DNA of 64,000 bases from Salisediminibacterium halotolerans (GCF_003814815.1 NZ_RKQQ01000003.1:62001-126000), one strand, 5' to 3'. Positions 19,911 through 28,586 are shown, counted from the first letter of the stretch. The notes: generated by a model from the sequence alone, not told the origin. Program-made: numbers and translations.

Positions 19911-20363
19911 TTACGTGCGGACGTACAACGGCAACTCATCGTACCCCATCATCCGCAGATAGACAAACAAATTCCCTTTGTGATGGATTTCGTGATCGAT
20001 CGCTAACTCAATCACTTGATGAGCGGGCATTTTCGCACCGAAAATTTCTGTCATGTCGATCAGTTCATCCAAGCCGTCTTCCGTTAATTCATCAAAAAGC
20101 GCGATCGTTTCATCCGTATATGTTTGGGCGTATTCGGCCAAATTTACCGCCTGTTCTTTTTCGCCTAAATCAAGCGGCTGTTTTCCCGCGGCAAATGCAA
20201 TGAAAATATTTGCGCTTTTCATCATATGCTTGATCAATGTCTCGGAGTCCATCGACGTTTCCGCCGGCTTAAATGAATAGCGGTCTTGATTGATCATAGA
20301 AGCAAGTTCATTGGTTACATCTCTGTGGGCAAAAAACTTTTGTTTTAATGTTTCTTTAGACAA
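19911..20363 (-). CDS. DinB/YfiT-like putative metalloenzyme
   Basis: 150 residues predicted as a four-helix bundle of the DinB superfamily. His residues in LIKHMMKSAN (about 45) and in DHEIHHKGNLFVYLRMMG (about 125-142) are in the positions that usually form the metal site. Members include bacillithiol- and mycothiol-dependent transferases; the substrate here is not known. The start is TTG 20363 with GGAGGG six bases upstream. Single gene, convergent with isocitrate lyase. Confidence 0.8.
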   Translation of the reverse strand: MSKETLKQKFFAHRDVTNELASMINQDRYSFKPAETSMDSETLIKHMMKSANIFIAFAAGKQPLDLGEKEQAVNLAEYAQTYTDETIALFDELTEDGLDELIDMTEIFGAKMPAHQVIELAIDHEIHHKGNLFVYLRMMGYDELPLYVRT

Positions 20364-20507
20364 TGTAGTCCCTCCTCATTTCTCTCTGTTCATTGTTTAT
20401 CATTCACGTTGACCGGTCTGTTTAAACGGACAATCTTATTAAAGAATGTGTGAATATGAGCAGGAGACTACACATCAGCTTGATGATTTAGTAGAATATG
20501 CAATACA

Positions 20508-20543
20508 GTATTTAAAAATATTGTCATGTCACATATATATGTG
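20508..20543. repeat. Shared 21-bp motif and CACATATATATGTG palindrome
   Basis: The 21-bp motif at 20508-20528 recurs at 22998-23018 with three differences. Here it is followed at 20530-20543 by a perfect 14-bp palindrome just upstream of the reductase ribosome site. Both copies stand in promoter regions, so a regulatory role is possible. Confidence 0.35.
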
Positions 20544-20565
20544 TTTTATAAAAGGAGTTTTCATC

Positions 20566-21642
20566 ATGAATGTACTTTTAACCGGAGCGACCGGTTTTCT
20601 CGGTACGATAATCACCAATCGTTTAGCTGAGAAGGGTTATGAAATTTATGCGTTAATCCGTAATGAAACGAAAGCGAAAGATTGGCTCGATACCCTGTCT
20701 CTTAACACAAAAAAAGCTGTTCATTTCGTTTACGGCGATTTGCTGAAGCCGTCAGGCGGTTTAACTGATAAGCGAATCAACGAATTAACCGGAAAGATTG
20801 ACAGCGTCATTCACTCGGCAGCTTATTTATCATTTGATGATAATGAAAGAGAGACGGTATTTCAGATCAACAGGCAAGGGACGAAAGAACTGTTGAAGCT
20901 CGCTGAAAAACTGGATATATCAACGTTTCTCCATGTCAGCACGGCTTATACGCTCGGAAGAGGCAAAGAAGGATTCGAAGCGCTCTATCAGCCGGAAAAC
21001 AGAGAGTTCGTGAATGCTTATGAAGAAAGTAAATGTTACGCCGAACACGATGTCATGTCTTATCAAGAAAAGTTCCATGTTGCTGTTCTTCGTCCGGCAA
21101 TTATCGTTGGAAACAGTGAAACAGGCGACGCGGATTCAACTTTTGGCCTTTACGGTGTGATGCGGGCGGTTGAGTTAATGAAACGTCACGTCCAAAAAAA
21201 GCAGCGTAATTCAAAGCTTGACTCTTTTAAAATTGTCGTCAGCGACGAGGAAAAAACGCACCTCGTTCCGGTTGACTACGTTGCAGAAATTGTTACCGGC
21301 GCGTTAACGAAGAGTGTAAATGGATCCGTTTATAATGTGACAAACCCTTATCCGCCGACAAACGGGATGATCATGTCTGCGATACGAGACGGTTTTGATT
21401 TTCAGGAATTAGAGTGGGTTTCTTTCGATCAAACCGAGCAACTGACAAAGTTAGAGCAAAAGATGAACGAACCGTTGGCTGTGTTTGAACCGTATTTAAA
21501 CCGTACCATTGATTTTTCCGAGAAAAACACGAGAGCTTTACTGGACCGCTTGCAACTTAATAGTTTAGCGATGGACCGGGCGATGCTTGACCGGATTGTC
21601 GCCGGCTTTCGTCATCGCAATGAGCAGCCGGAACACGTTTAA
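20566..21642 (+). CDS. NAD(P)-dependent extended SDR / thioester-reductase-like protein
   Basis: 358 residues from ATG 20566, which has AAAGGAG at good spacing; an open upstream stretch lacks a ribosome site. The Rossmann motif GATGFLG is at residues 7-13, and an SYEESK-like NAYEESKCYAE segment supplies the catalytic Tyr and Lys (about 158-162). HVSTAYTLGRG is typical of male-sterility/thioester-reductase type SDRs, which reduce acyl thioesters or related carbonyls. The substrate is unknown. A clear terminator follows. Confidence 0.82.
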   Translation: MNVLLTGATGFLGTIITNRLAEKGYEIYALIRNETKAKDWLDTLSLNTKKAVHFVYGDLLKPSGGLTDKRINELTGKIDSVIHSAAYLSFDDNERETVFQINRQGTKELLKLAEKLDISTFLHVSTAYTLGRGKEGFEALYQPENREFVNAYEESKCYAEHDVMSYQEKFHVAVLRPAIIVGNSETGDADSTFGLYGVMRAVELMKRHVQKKQRNSKLDSFKIVVSDEEKTHLVPVDYVAEIVTGALTKSVNGSVYNVTNPYPPTNGMIMSAIRDGFDFQELEWVSFDQTEQLTKLEQKMNEPLAVFEPYLNRTIDFSEKNTRALLDRLQLNSLAMDRAMLDRIVAGFRHRNEQPEHV

Positions 21643-21660
21643 GAAAAAGCAGCTAAAAGT

Positions 21661-21691
21661 GCTTGGGATAAATTTCCAAGCTCTTTTTTTT
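21661..21691 (+). terminator. Terminator after the SDR gene
   Basis: GCTTGGGA and TTTCCAAGC stem followed by an eight-T run. Confidence 0.85.
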
Positions 21692-21722
21692 ATTATACAG
21701 TCTTTTTCTTTTCACAACGGGA

Positions 21723-22025
21723 TTAACCGGCGTGTACCAGCAAGTGCAGCGCATACGTTAAAAACGCAGAACCGATCATAAGTAACAGCGATCTTCCCCA
21801 GTGAAATACAGTGTGTTTCGGGATGAAAACAATATTAAAGACAATAAATATGGACAGAATAAACACAGGATACCAAGGTGTTAAAAGCGGGTTAGCCCAA
21901 AACAGACTAAACAAAAGATAGAAAAAAGCAATAATCGCTCCCGCGCCGATACTCACATTGCCAACGATCCAAGTGGCGGCCATTATTGAAGTACCCCTTT
22001 CATCCCGCAAAAACGGATCACTCAT
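21723..22025 (-). CDS. Small membrane protein, three predicted helices
   Basis: Up to 100 residues with three hydrophobic segments (about 18-45, 50-68 and 77-97 in the long form). Two starts are possible: ATG 22025 (MSDPFLRDERG) with a weak site, or ATG 21983 (MAATWIVG) with AAAGGGG ten bases before it. I do not recognise the family. It lies 24 bases downstream of an alpha/beta hydrolase on the same strand and is probably co-transcribed with it. Confidence 0.6.
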   Translation of the reverse strand: MSDPFLRDERGTSIMAATWIVGNVSIGAGAIIAFFYLLFSLFWANPLLTPWYPVFILSIFIVFNIVFIPKHTVFHWGRSLLLMIGSAFLTYALHLLVHAG

Positions 22026-22049
22026 GTTTTTGAAGCATCCGTTCAGCGG

Positions 22050-22883
22050 TTAGTCAAGTTCTTCCAGGAAGGTTTCGATTGCTGAAACAAAACGATTGTT
22101 TTGCTGCAAGTTATTATGGCCGTAACCTTCGAGATGAACGATATTTGTTCGGCCGCCCCACTGCTCAGCGGTCGTTTCGGAATGCTGCGGCGGAATGACA
22201 CGGTCTTCGGTACCAATGACGGTCAAGAGCGGAGACTCGATATCGGAAGCTCTGTCGCTTAATTCAAATGGATGGCGAATAAACGATGATATCGGTAAAT
22301 ACGGATGCCGATGCTCTTGCAGACGTGTCCGGCTGTCATAGGGAGAAATGAGAATGGTCCCTTTTGCATCGCGGACATCAGAAGCATGCACCGCCGGAGC
22401 GGTTCCCATACTGCGGCCCATTAAAACAATCTTATCTTCATTGATATCATCACGCTCGCTCATTGTATCAAAGAGTGTCTTGGCATCGCTGTACAATTCG
22501 TCCTGCCCGGGTTCGCCTTCACTTAAGCCGTAGCCGCGGTAATTCATAAACAGAACCGACCAGTCGGATAAATGATCAAACGTAGGGATCGCCTGTGACT
22601 GCTCTTCCGCGTTGCCGCCGAAATATATTACGAGCGGCTGTTTTTCTTGATCATTCGCTGCATGTCTGAGCCAGCCGTGCAGCGTCACACCGTCGGTTGC
22701 ATCGATTGACAGTTCTTCTAAATCATCACGCTCCTCGCTTACTGAAAAAGCGCGTTCTTCTGAAATGGTTTGTTCCATAAACAGCTGTTCTTCTTGATTA
22801 AAGATGACCATAAACGTTTGCAAGCCGAAAAAAAGCAAAACTATCCCGGCGACCATCCCGGCGCCTGTCAGTAAAACCTTCAT
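22050..22883 (-). CDS. Membrane-anchored alpha/beta hydrolase
   Basis: 277 residues. An N-terminal hydrophobic helix (about 5-27) anchors the protein. The nucleophile elbow GRSMG (about residue 157), an acid in GTEDRVI (about 232) and a His in GYGHNN (about 257) form the triad, and FMNYRGYGLSEG is typical of the BEM46/YqkD-like group. The catalytic domain probably faces outside. Substrate unknown. GGAGGAA precedes the ATG. It heads a two-gene unit with the small membrane protein. Confidence 0.82.
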   Translation of the reverse strand: MKVLLTGAGMVAGIVLLFFGLQTFMVIFNQEEQLFMEQTISEERAFSVSEERDDLEELSIDATDGVTLHGWLRHAANDQEKQPLVIYFGGNAEEQSQAIPTFDHLSDWSVLFMNYRGYGLSEGEPGQDELYSDAKTLFDTMSERDDINEDKIVLMGRSMGTAPAVHASDVRDAKGTILISPYDSRTRLQEHRHPYLPISSFIRHPFELSDRASDIESPLLTVIGTEDRVIPPQHSETTAEQWGGRTNIVHLEGYGHNNLQQNNRFVSAIETFLEELD

Positions 22884-23087
22884 ACATTTCCTCCAAACAG
22901 AAGCGTTTTCTCAATCTTACCTGGTGAAATATTTGTATTCAACCCGGCGCAATCACAGCTGCTTCCAGACAACAACAATGTAATGGCAAATAATCAGGTA
23001 TTTAGGAATATTGTCGTGACATATGGAGGTCGATTATCTTATTTTTGTAAAATCAATTGACTTACAACTGTTGAAACGATACTCTTT

Positions 23088-23103
23088 ACGAAATCGCTTT
23101 CGT
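23088..23103. promoter_or_regulatory. LacI-type operator 1 upstream of the GH16 genes
   Basis: ACGAAATCGCTTTCGT is a palindrome with the central CG typical of LacI/GalR-family operators. It lies just after a possible promoter. Confidence 0.6.
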
Positions 23104-23182
23104 TAACGGAAGCAAAATATCACTATTTACATAAGAGAATTTACGGGATTAGTTAAATGAGCCGGATATTTTTTGCACTTTT

Positions 23183-23198
23183 ACGAAACCGATTTCGT
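23183..23198. promoter_or_regulatory. LacI-type operator 2 upstream of the GH16 genes
   Basis: ACGAAACCGATTTCGT is nearly the same as operator 1 and lies 95 bp from it, about nine helical turns, which would suit DNA looping. It ends 33 bp before the first glucanase start. Confidence 0.6.
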
Positions 23199-23230
23199 AA
23201 TGGGATTTTCTTTTGAAGGAGCGTATTAGC

Positions 23231-24148
23231 ATGAAACTAAAGAGCGGATCGTTAATACTTTTGTTAACGCTTCCCGGAATGGTCGCATCATTTTGTGCAG
23301 ATCAAGACGATGGTAATAATGCAGAAGTTTCTGGTTCAGAAACAGATTGGCAGATGACTTGGAACGACGAGTTTGACGGTGATGAATTGGATACGTCGAA
23401 ATGGCGAATCGATACCGGGCACGGATTTTATGAAGACGATGAATGGATTCCCGGCTGGGGAAATGAGGAGCTCCAGTCTTACCAGAAAGATAATGTCAGT
23501 GTCGAAGATGGCCGTCTGATCCTGGAAGCGCGGGAAGAAACAACGAGCGATGAGCACGGCGAATATGACTATACATCGGGAAAAGTGTTGACCGATGAGT
23601 CGTTCAGTCAAGCCTACGGGCGCTTTGAGGCGAAGATGAAACTTCCGGAAGGGCAAGGCTACTGGCCGGCGTTTTGGATGATGCCGCAAGACGACGTTTA
23701 CGGCGGTTGGGCCGCATCCGGCGAGATCGACATAATGGAAAACAGAGGTTCCGAAACCGGTATCGTCGGCGCCGCGATTCACTACGGGGATGTTTATCCG
23801 GACAACACATATTCTGAGGAAGAATATCAATTTCCTGATGGACAATCGACAACAGAGTTTAACGAATATGCGATTGAATGGGAGCCGGGTGAAATCCGCT
23901 GGTACGTCAACGATGAACTCTATTCAATGAAAACGGAATGGTACACCGAGGCAGGCGAATACCCTGCGCCGTTCAACGAAGAATTTCATCTGATTCTGAA
24001 CCTTGCTGTCGGCGGTTGGTACGGCGGCGATCCGGATGAAACGACAGAGTTCCCGGAGCAAGTGGAAGTCGACTATGTCCGCGCCTATGAAGATGCCAAT
24101 GCAGACCATCCGCTGCCGGAAGAAAATCCTGACGCCGAAGATTCGTGA
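23231..24148 (+). CDS. Secreted GH16 beta-glucanase (laminarinase type), short form
   Basis: 305 residues from ATG 23231, with AAGGAG upstream. An N-terminal signal sequence runs to about residue 22; FCAD might be a degenerate lipobox but Phe before Cys is unusual. The GH16 domain (about 38-290) has the catalytic EIDIMENRG motif (Glu165) and WGNEELQSY, typical of endo-beta-1,3-(1,4)-glucanases. Very acidic throughout. The domain is nearly identical to that of the next gene, so this is a tandem duplicate that lacks the binding modules. It ends in a short acidic tail. Likely induced by glucan sugars through the LacI-type operators. Confidence 0.9.
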   Translation: MKLKSGSLILLLTLPGMVASFCADQDDGNNAEVSGSETDWQMTWNDEFDGDELDTSKWRIDTGHGFYEDDEWIPGWGNEELQSYQKDNVSVEDGRLILEAREETTSDEHGEYDYTSGKVLTDESFSQAYGRFEAKMKLPEGQGYWPAFWMMPQDDVYGGWAASGEIDIMENRGSETGIVGAAIHYGDVYPDNTYSEEEYQFPDGQSTTEFNEYAIEWEPGEIRWYVNDELYSMKTEWYTEAGEYPAPFNEEFHLILNLAVGGWYGGDPDETTEFPEQVEVDYVRAYEDANADHPLPEENPDAEDS

Positions 24149-24285
24149 GCTAATTGATTAATCGAGTAATGAAATAGTGCAGGGAGAAAAGATATTAACC
24201 TTAGGGGGTGTTCGTCTTCTGAGCAAATCGTGAAATCCGTATTTACTGCTGTACAATTAATCATTAAATTGAGAGGAGTTTGGTT

Positions 24286-26013
24286 ATGAAATTAAACAAA
24301 TTCAGCGGATCGTTAGTGTTGTTGCTGGCAGCTTCAAGTTTTCACGCATCGGTCAGCGCCGGTGAGAGTAACGAAGGCAACGGAGGGGATTCGGAACCGG
24401 ATTGGCAAATGACTTGGAACGACGAGTTTGACGGCGATGAATTAGACACATCGAAATGGCGGATCGATATCGGAAACGGTTTTTACGACGGAGATGAATG
24501 GATTCCCGGTTGGGGAAATGAGGAATTGCAGTCTTACCAGGAAGACAATGTCACGGTCGAAGACGGCAAGCTGATTCTTGAAGCGCGTGAAGAACAGGTC
24601 AGCGATGAGCACGGCGACTACGATTACACATCCGGGAAAGTCTTGACAGACGAGTCGTTCAGTCAAGCTTACGGGCGCTTTGAAGCGAAGATGAAGCTTC
24701 CGGAAGGGCAAGGCTATTGGCCGGCGTTTTGGATGATGCCGCAAGATGACGTTTACGGCGGCTGGGCCGCGTCCGGCGAGATCGACATTATGGAAAACAG
24801 AGGTTCCGAAACCGATATTGTCGGCGCCGCGATTCACTACGGCGATCTTTGGCCTGATAACACATATACGGCGGAAGAGTATTATTTCCCAGACGGCCAG
24901 TCAACAACAGAGTTTAACGAATACGCGATTGAATGGGAGCCGGGTGAAATCCGCTGGTACGTCAACGATGAACTCTATTCAACGAAAACAGATTGGTACA
25001 CTGAATACGGCGAATACCCTGCGCCGTTTGACCAGGAATTTCATATGATCCTCAACCTTGCTGTCGGGGGCTGGTACGGCGGCGATCCGGATGAAACGAC
25101 AGAGTTCCCGGGACAAGTGGAAGTCGACTACGTCCGCGCTTATGAAGATGCCAACGCGGAACATCCGCCGCCAGGAGAGAAAATTGATCCGGATAATGGC
25201 GACGAAGATGAAGGGCTGCCGCCTGTCGATGAGTCAGCTAATTGGACAGAAGTCGGTGAAAACTTGATCGAAGACGGAACCTTTGAAGAAACAACGGAGT
25301 TCGGTGATGAAAACGACAGTCTCGTCTGGAATATTTTCAATATGGGCGATCACGATCCGAATGCAGGCACAGCTGATTTCTCGATCGAAGATAACGTATT
25401 AAATGCTACGATCAATCAGGTCGGCTGGGCTTGGTATCATATTCAATTAATGCAGGATGTTACCGTGCCGGAAGGGACGTACAAAGTTGAATTTGATATG
25501 AGATCCGACTATGACCGCGACGTATACGTAGAACTGGCCGGTGCAGAAGCGGGCATTTTAGACTTTGAAGTCAGCGACGCGATGGAAACGCAAACAGGGT
25601 ATATCAATGTAGAAGAAGCGGGAGATTACAGCATGCTTTTCGGCCTCGGCCGCGATGAAGATGACCCGCAATTAGATGTACCGTATGATGTTCAACTCGA
25701 TAATGTCAGACTCGTCGAAGTCGAAGAAGGAAAAGAACCGGCTGACATGTTAGAGGCACTGGAGAATATGACTGCCGAGTATAAAGATTCCGGGGACATC
25801 AGCGGACCTCTCGTTAATCAGCTCGGCAATTCACTCCGCCAAGCTGATCATCATTACAGCAGCGAGAGAGAAGAACAGGCAGCGAAGTTTATCGATAATT
25901 ACCTGAAGCATTTAAACCGCGGACCGAATAATCGTCACATTGACGCCGACGTGAAAAGCGAATTAAATTCTTATGCAGAAGAGCTTGCCGGTCAGCTGAA
26001 AAACGCTGAGTGA
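24286..26013 (+). CDS. Secreted modular GH16 beta-glucanase with CBM and FIMAH-like domain
   Basis: 575 residues from ATG 24286 (GAGAGGAG upstream). A signal peptide ends near VSAGES (about residue 25). The GH16 domain (about 38-290, EIDIMENRG with Glu165) is followed by an acidic linker, a CBM4/9-like beta-sandwich (about 318-482, from NWTEVGENLIEDGTFE) and a helical C-terminal domain (about 485-573) resembling FIMAH, with KFIDNYLKHLNR. It should hydrolyse beta-1,3/1,4-glucans outside the cell, with the CBM binding substrate. It lies 137 bp after its shorter twin; no terminator separates them, so both may share the LacI-controlled promoter. Confidence 0.9.
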   Translation: MKLNKFSGSLVLLLAASSFHASVSAGESNEGNGGDSEPDWQMTWNDEFDGDELDTSKWRIDIGNGFYDGDEWIPGWGNEELQSYQEDNVTVEDGKLILEAREEQVSDEHGDYDYTSGKVLTDESFSQAYGRFEAKMKLPEGQGYWPAFWMMPQDDVYGGWAASGEIDIMENRGSETDIVGAAIHYGDLWPDNTYTAEEYYFPDGQSTTEFNEYAIEWEPGEIRWYVNDELYSTKTDWYTEYGEYPAPFDQEFHMILNLAVGGWYGGDPDETTEFPGQVEVDYVRAYEDANAEHPPPGEKIDPDNGDEDEGLPPVDESANWTEVGENLIEDGTFEETTEFGDENDSLVWNIFNMGDHDPNAGTADFSIEDNVLNATINQVGWAWYHIQLMQDVTVPEGTYKVEFDMRSDYDRDVYVELAGAEAGILDFEVSDAMETQTGYINVEEAGDYSMLFGLGRDEDDPQLDVPYDVQLDNVRLVEVEEGKEPADMLEALENMTAEYKDSGDISGPLVNQLGNSLRQADHHYSSEREEQAAKFIDNYLKHLNRGPNNRHIDADVKSELNSYAEELAGQLKNAE

Positions 26014-26048
26014 CTTAAAGGACAATGTTAAATCTATTAAGCGGTAAT

Positions 26049-26086
26049 CAACACCCGGGTTCTTTTGAATCCGGGTGTTGAATTTT
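26049..26086 (+). terminator. Terminator after the GH16 pair
   Basis: CAACACCCGG and CCGGGTGTTG arms followed by AATTTT. Confidence 0.8.
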
Positions 26087-26176
26087 GTCATACTAATTTT
26101 TTTGTGATTTACCTGTCGTGCACAAAACGTTTTTCGTGTATAATATCTTTTTAGATTGGACGAAGGAGTTGTTTGT

Positions 26177-26905
26177 ATGACAGTTTTTTTTGATTTAGAT
26201 GATACGCTTTATGACCAGCTTGAGCCTTTTCGCAAGGCGGTAGCAGATACTGGTTTTGCTTGCAGCGGGGAAGAACTGTATGCATTATTTCGCCGAATAC
26301 GTCATCATAGTGACACGATGTGGCCGCTATATGTTAACGGCGAGATCAGCCTTAATGAAATGCGCATAGTCCGAGCGCAAAAAGCTTTTAAAGACACGGG
26401 AATGGAGATCACTGAAGACGAAGCGGCCAAACTGCAGGATTCCTATGTATTTTATCAAGCGCAGCTCAGTTTCTATCCAGGTGTGGAAGATGTATTTCAT
26501 CTGCTGCAAAGCGCTAATATTCAAATCGGACTTATTACAAACGGACCGGGCGAGCATCAACGCAAAAAGATCGAAGCGCTCGGTTTATCAGAGTGGATAC
26601 CGGAAGAGCTTCAGTTTATTTCCGAAGAAATCGGTCTGACAAAACCGGACACGGCCGTATTTCATTACGTCAACGAAAAGAGCGGGACGCTTCCAGAGCA
26701 ATCGGTTTATGTCGGCGACAATTGGATAAATGACATCGAGCCCGCGAAACACTCCGGCTGGCAAGCTGTTTGGTTTAACGACCGCCATCTTCAGCAGCCG
26801 AAAAGCGTTGAACCGGATGCTGTTGCAACGAGTTTTGCAGAATTGTATGATTGGCTTAACGAGCAGTACATTCCTTTTGAACCTGAAAGATCCGCAATAG
26901 AATGA
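26177..26905 (+). CDS. HAD superfamily phosphatase (YjjG/PpaX-like)
   Basis: 242 residues from ATG 26177 with AAGGAG upstream. HAD motifs are complete: DLDDTLYD (nucleophile Asp at the start), ITNGPG (motif II), a Lys in IGLTKPD (motif III) and VGDNWINDI (motif IV). The small helical cap is of the C1 type. Such enzymes dephosphorylate nucleotides, pyrophosphate or sugar phosphates; the substrate is not evident. A TATAAT -10 precedes the gene. A tiny membrane-protein gene follows on the same strand. Confidence 0.85.
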   Translation: MTVFFDLDDTLYDQLEPFRKAVADTGFACSGEELYALFRRIRHHSDTMWPLYVNGEISLNEMRIVRAQKAFKDTGMEITEDEAAKLQDSYVFYQAQLSFYPGVEDVFHLLQSANIQIGLITNGPGEHQRKKIEALGLSEWIPEELQFISEEIGLTKPDTAVFHYVNEKSGTLPEQSVYVGDNWINDIEPAKHSGWQAVWFNDRHLQQPKSVEPDAVATSFAELYDWLNEQYIPFEPERSAIE

Positions 26906-26948
26906 AATCGGCAGTTGTCAACATAATTATGCGCGGGGGGAACAGGTC

Positions 26949-27128
26949 ATGAATAAAAAAGAAGCGACGAATGCCTCATCGATTATTGCCGGTATTTTTA
27001 TGATTATCGCGGCGCTTGTTCTTTGGATCATCGATATCTTTAATACAACAACGCTCGGGATCGCATTGGTTGTCTCATTTTTGATTCAATGGTTTGCGTT
27101 TCGAATTTTTCATACAGAAACCGACTAG
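26949..27128 (+). CDS. Small two-helix membrane protein, 59 residues
   Basis: ATG 26949 follows GGGGGAACAGG. The product starts MNKKEATNASSIIAGIF and has two hydrophobic helices (about residues 11-29 and 35-53) joined by a short DIFNTTT loop, ending FRIFHTETD. Start, ribosome site and composition all look real, although the gene is very short. It sits between the HAD phosphatase and an aldo/keto reductase, only 29 bases before the latter, so it may be in one operon. No family recognised. Confidence 0.7.
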   Translation: MNKKEATNASSIIAGIFMIIAALVLWIIDIFNTTTLGIALVVSFLIQWFAFRIFHTETD

Positions 27129-27157
27129 CGAAAAAATTTTGCGGAGGTGCTTTTACG

Positions 27158-27979
27158 ATGGCTCATATTCACTCAGCTGTAAAATTGAATAACGGTGTAT
27201 TAATGCCTTGGCTCGGACTCGGCGTTTACAAAGCAGAGGCCGGCGAAGAAGTGAAACAGGCGATTCATACTGCGTTAGCGGCAGGCTACCGGCATATTGA
27301 TACAGCCTCATTTTATAACAATGAAGAAAGTGTCGGTGAAGCGATCCGCGAAACGTCTGTGCCGCGTGAAGAGATCTTTGTCACGACGAAGGTATGGAAC
27401 GATGATCAAGGGTATGACGAAACGCTGAGAGCTTTTGAAACAAGCCGGCAAAAGCTCGGTTTAGAGGTGATCGATCTTTATCTTATTCATTGGCCTGTCA
27501 GCGGAAAGTTTGTTGATACGTGGAAAGCGCTCGAGAAGCTGTACGCTGAAGGGAAGATCCGGGCGATCGGCGTCAGCAACTTTTTAATTGATGATTTAGA
27601 AGATTTAATGAAACATACAGAAATTAAACCGTCCGTCAATCAAGTGGAATGGCACCCGCGCCTTGTGCAAACGGAACTGCAGGAGTTTTGTCAAAAGCAC
27701 GGTATTCAAGTGGAAGCCTGGAGCCCGCTCGGCCGTGCGCGGCTCTTGGATGAGCCGGTGTTGACGGAATTGGCTGAAAAACACGGCAAATCGGCGGCGC
27801 AAATCATTTTGCGCTGGGATTTGCAAAAACAGATTGTTACGATACCGAAATCGGTGACACCGGAAAGAATTAAACAAAATGCAGCGATATTTGATTTTGA
27901 ACTGACGGATGAAGATATTAAGAAGATTGATGCACTGCACACAGGGGAGCGGTATGGACCGAACCCGGCTGATTTTTAG
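27158..27979 (+). CDS. Aldo/keto reductase (YtbE/YvgN-like)
   Basis: 273 residues from ATG 27158 with GGAGGTG upstream. Catalytic tetrad: Asp in YRHIDTASFYNNE with its Tyr, Lys in TTKVWN, His in LIHWP. The NADPH-binding IPKSVTPERIKQN motif is near the C-terminus. B. subtilis relatives reduce glyoxal, methylglyoxal and other aldehydes with NADPH, so a detoxifying role in the cytoplasm is likely. An in-frame extension upstream overlaps the 59-residue gene and lacks a ribosome site. Confidence 0.92.
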   Translation: MAHIHSAVKLNNGVLMPWLGLGVYKAEAGEEVKQAIHTALAAGYRHIDTASFYNNEESVGEAIRETSVPREEIFVTTKVWNDDQGYDETLRAFETSRQKLGLEVIDLYLIHWPVSGKFVDTWKALEKLYAEGKIRAIGVSNFLIDDLEDLMKHTEIKPSVNQVEWHPRLVQTELQEFCQKHGIQVEAWSPLGRARLLDEPVLTELAEKHGKSAAQIILRWDLQKQIVTIPKSVTPERIKQNAAIFDFELTDEDIKKIDALHTGERYGPNPADF

Positions 27980-28055
27980 TCACGAATGAATGTTATAAAA
28001 TCCGCGATCCAGGGTACAGTCTCCCGTACCTGATATTTAAAGGAGTGGATCGATC

Positions 28056-28493
28056 GTGAGTAAAATGGAATTTGAAGTAACCGGCGCTACCGATAAAATG
28101 AAGACTCAGGTAGAGGGGGCCGGTCATAGTATCGTGATTGATGAACCGCAAAATATGGGCGGGAACGATGAAGGACCTGACCCGTTAACAAATATGCTTG
28201 CCTCTTTAGCAGGGTGCGAGAATGTTGTGGCCAACATGGTAGCAAAAGAAATGGACTTCGATCTGCAGTCAATTCATTTCTTTATCAAAGGAGAGCTCGA
28301 CTCGCGGGGATTAATGGGAGAACCGGGTGTACGGCCATTTTTCCAGCGTGTCGATGTACATGCACAGCTTGTCACAACGGAAACAGATGACCGCATTCGT
28401 GAAATGCAGGAAAAAGTCGACGCCCGCTGTCCTGTTTTTACGACGATGAAAGCAGCCGGAACGGATATGCATGCAAACTGGGAACGGGGATAA
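28056..28493 (+). CDS. OsmC/Ohr-family peroxiredoxin
   Basis: 145 residues, GTG start with AAGGAG ten bases upstream; an ATG three codons later is possible but more distant. The two conserved Cys are in SLAGCENVVA (about residue 51) and DARCPVFTTM (about 126), the redox pair used to reduce organic hydroperoxides with thiol cofactors. Length is normal. A short intrinsic terminator follows immediately, so it is probably monocistronic. Confidence 0.9.
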   Translation: MSKMEFEVTGATDKMKTQVEGAGHSIVIDEPQNMGGNDEGPDPLTNMLASLAGCENVVANMVAKEMDFDLQSIHFFIKGELDSRGLMGEPGVRPFFQRVDVHAQLVTTETDDRIREMQEKVDARCPVFTTMKAAGTDMHANWERG

Positions 28494-28504
28494 TCGATTG
28501 ATGC

Positions 28505-28534
28505 GACGCCTGATACTTTTCAGGCGTCTTTTTT
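28505..28534 (+). terminator. Terminator after osmC-like gene
   Basis: GACGCCTG and CAGGCGTC arms then TTTTTT. Confidence 0.85.
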
Positions 28535-28537
28535 AAA

Positions 28538-28566
28538 TTGACATGACGGGCATCGTCCGGTAGGAT
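28538..28566 (+). promoter_or_regulatory. Promoter of the solitary trpB
   Basis: Perfect -35 TTGACA, 17-bp spacer and TAGGAT as -10. It begins right after the preceding terminator. Confidence 0.65.
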
Positions 28567-28586
28567 ATAACTAATTCGTGCCTAAT

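Larger units (their letters stand above)
22884..23230. other. Intergenic region between divergent hydrolase and glucanase genes
   Basis: 347 bp without a gene. It holds the second copy of the 21-bp motif (22998-23018), a TTGACT -35-like hexamer at 23057-23062 with a poor -10 (TACTCT, 23080-23085), and two LacI-type operators at 23088-23103 and 23183-23198. No convincing small gene is seen. Confidence 0.6.
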
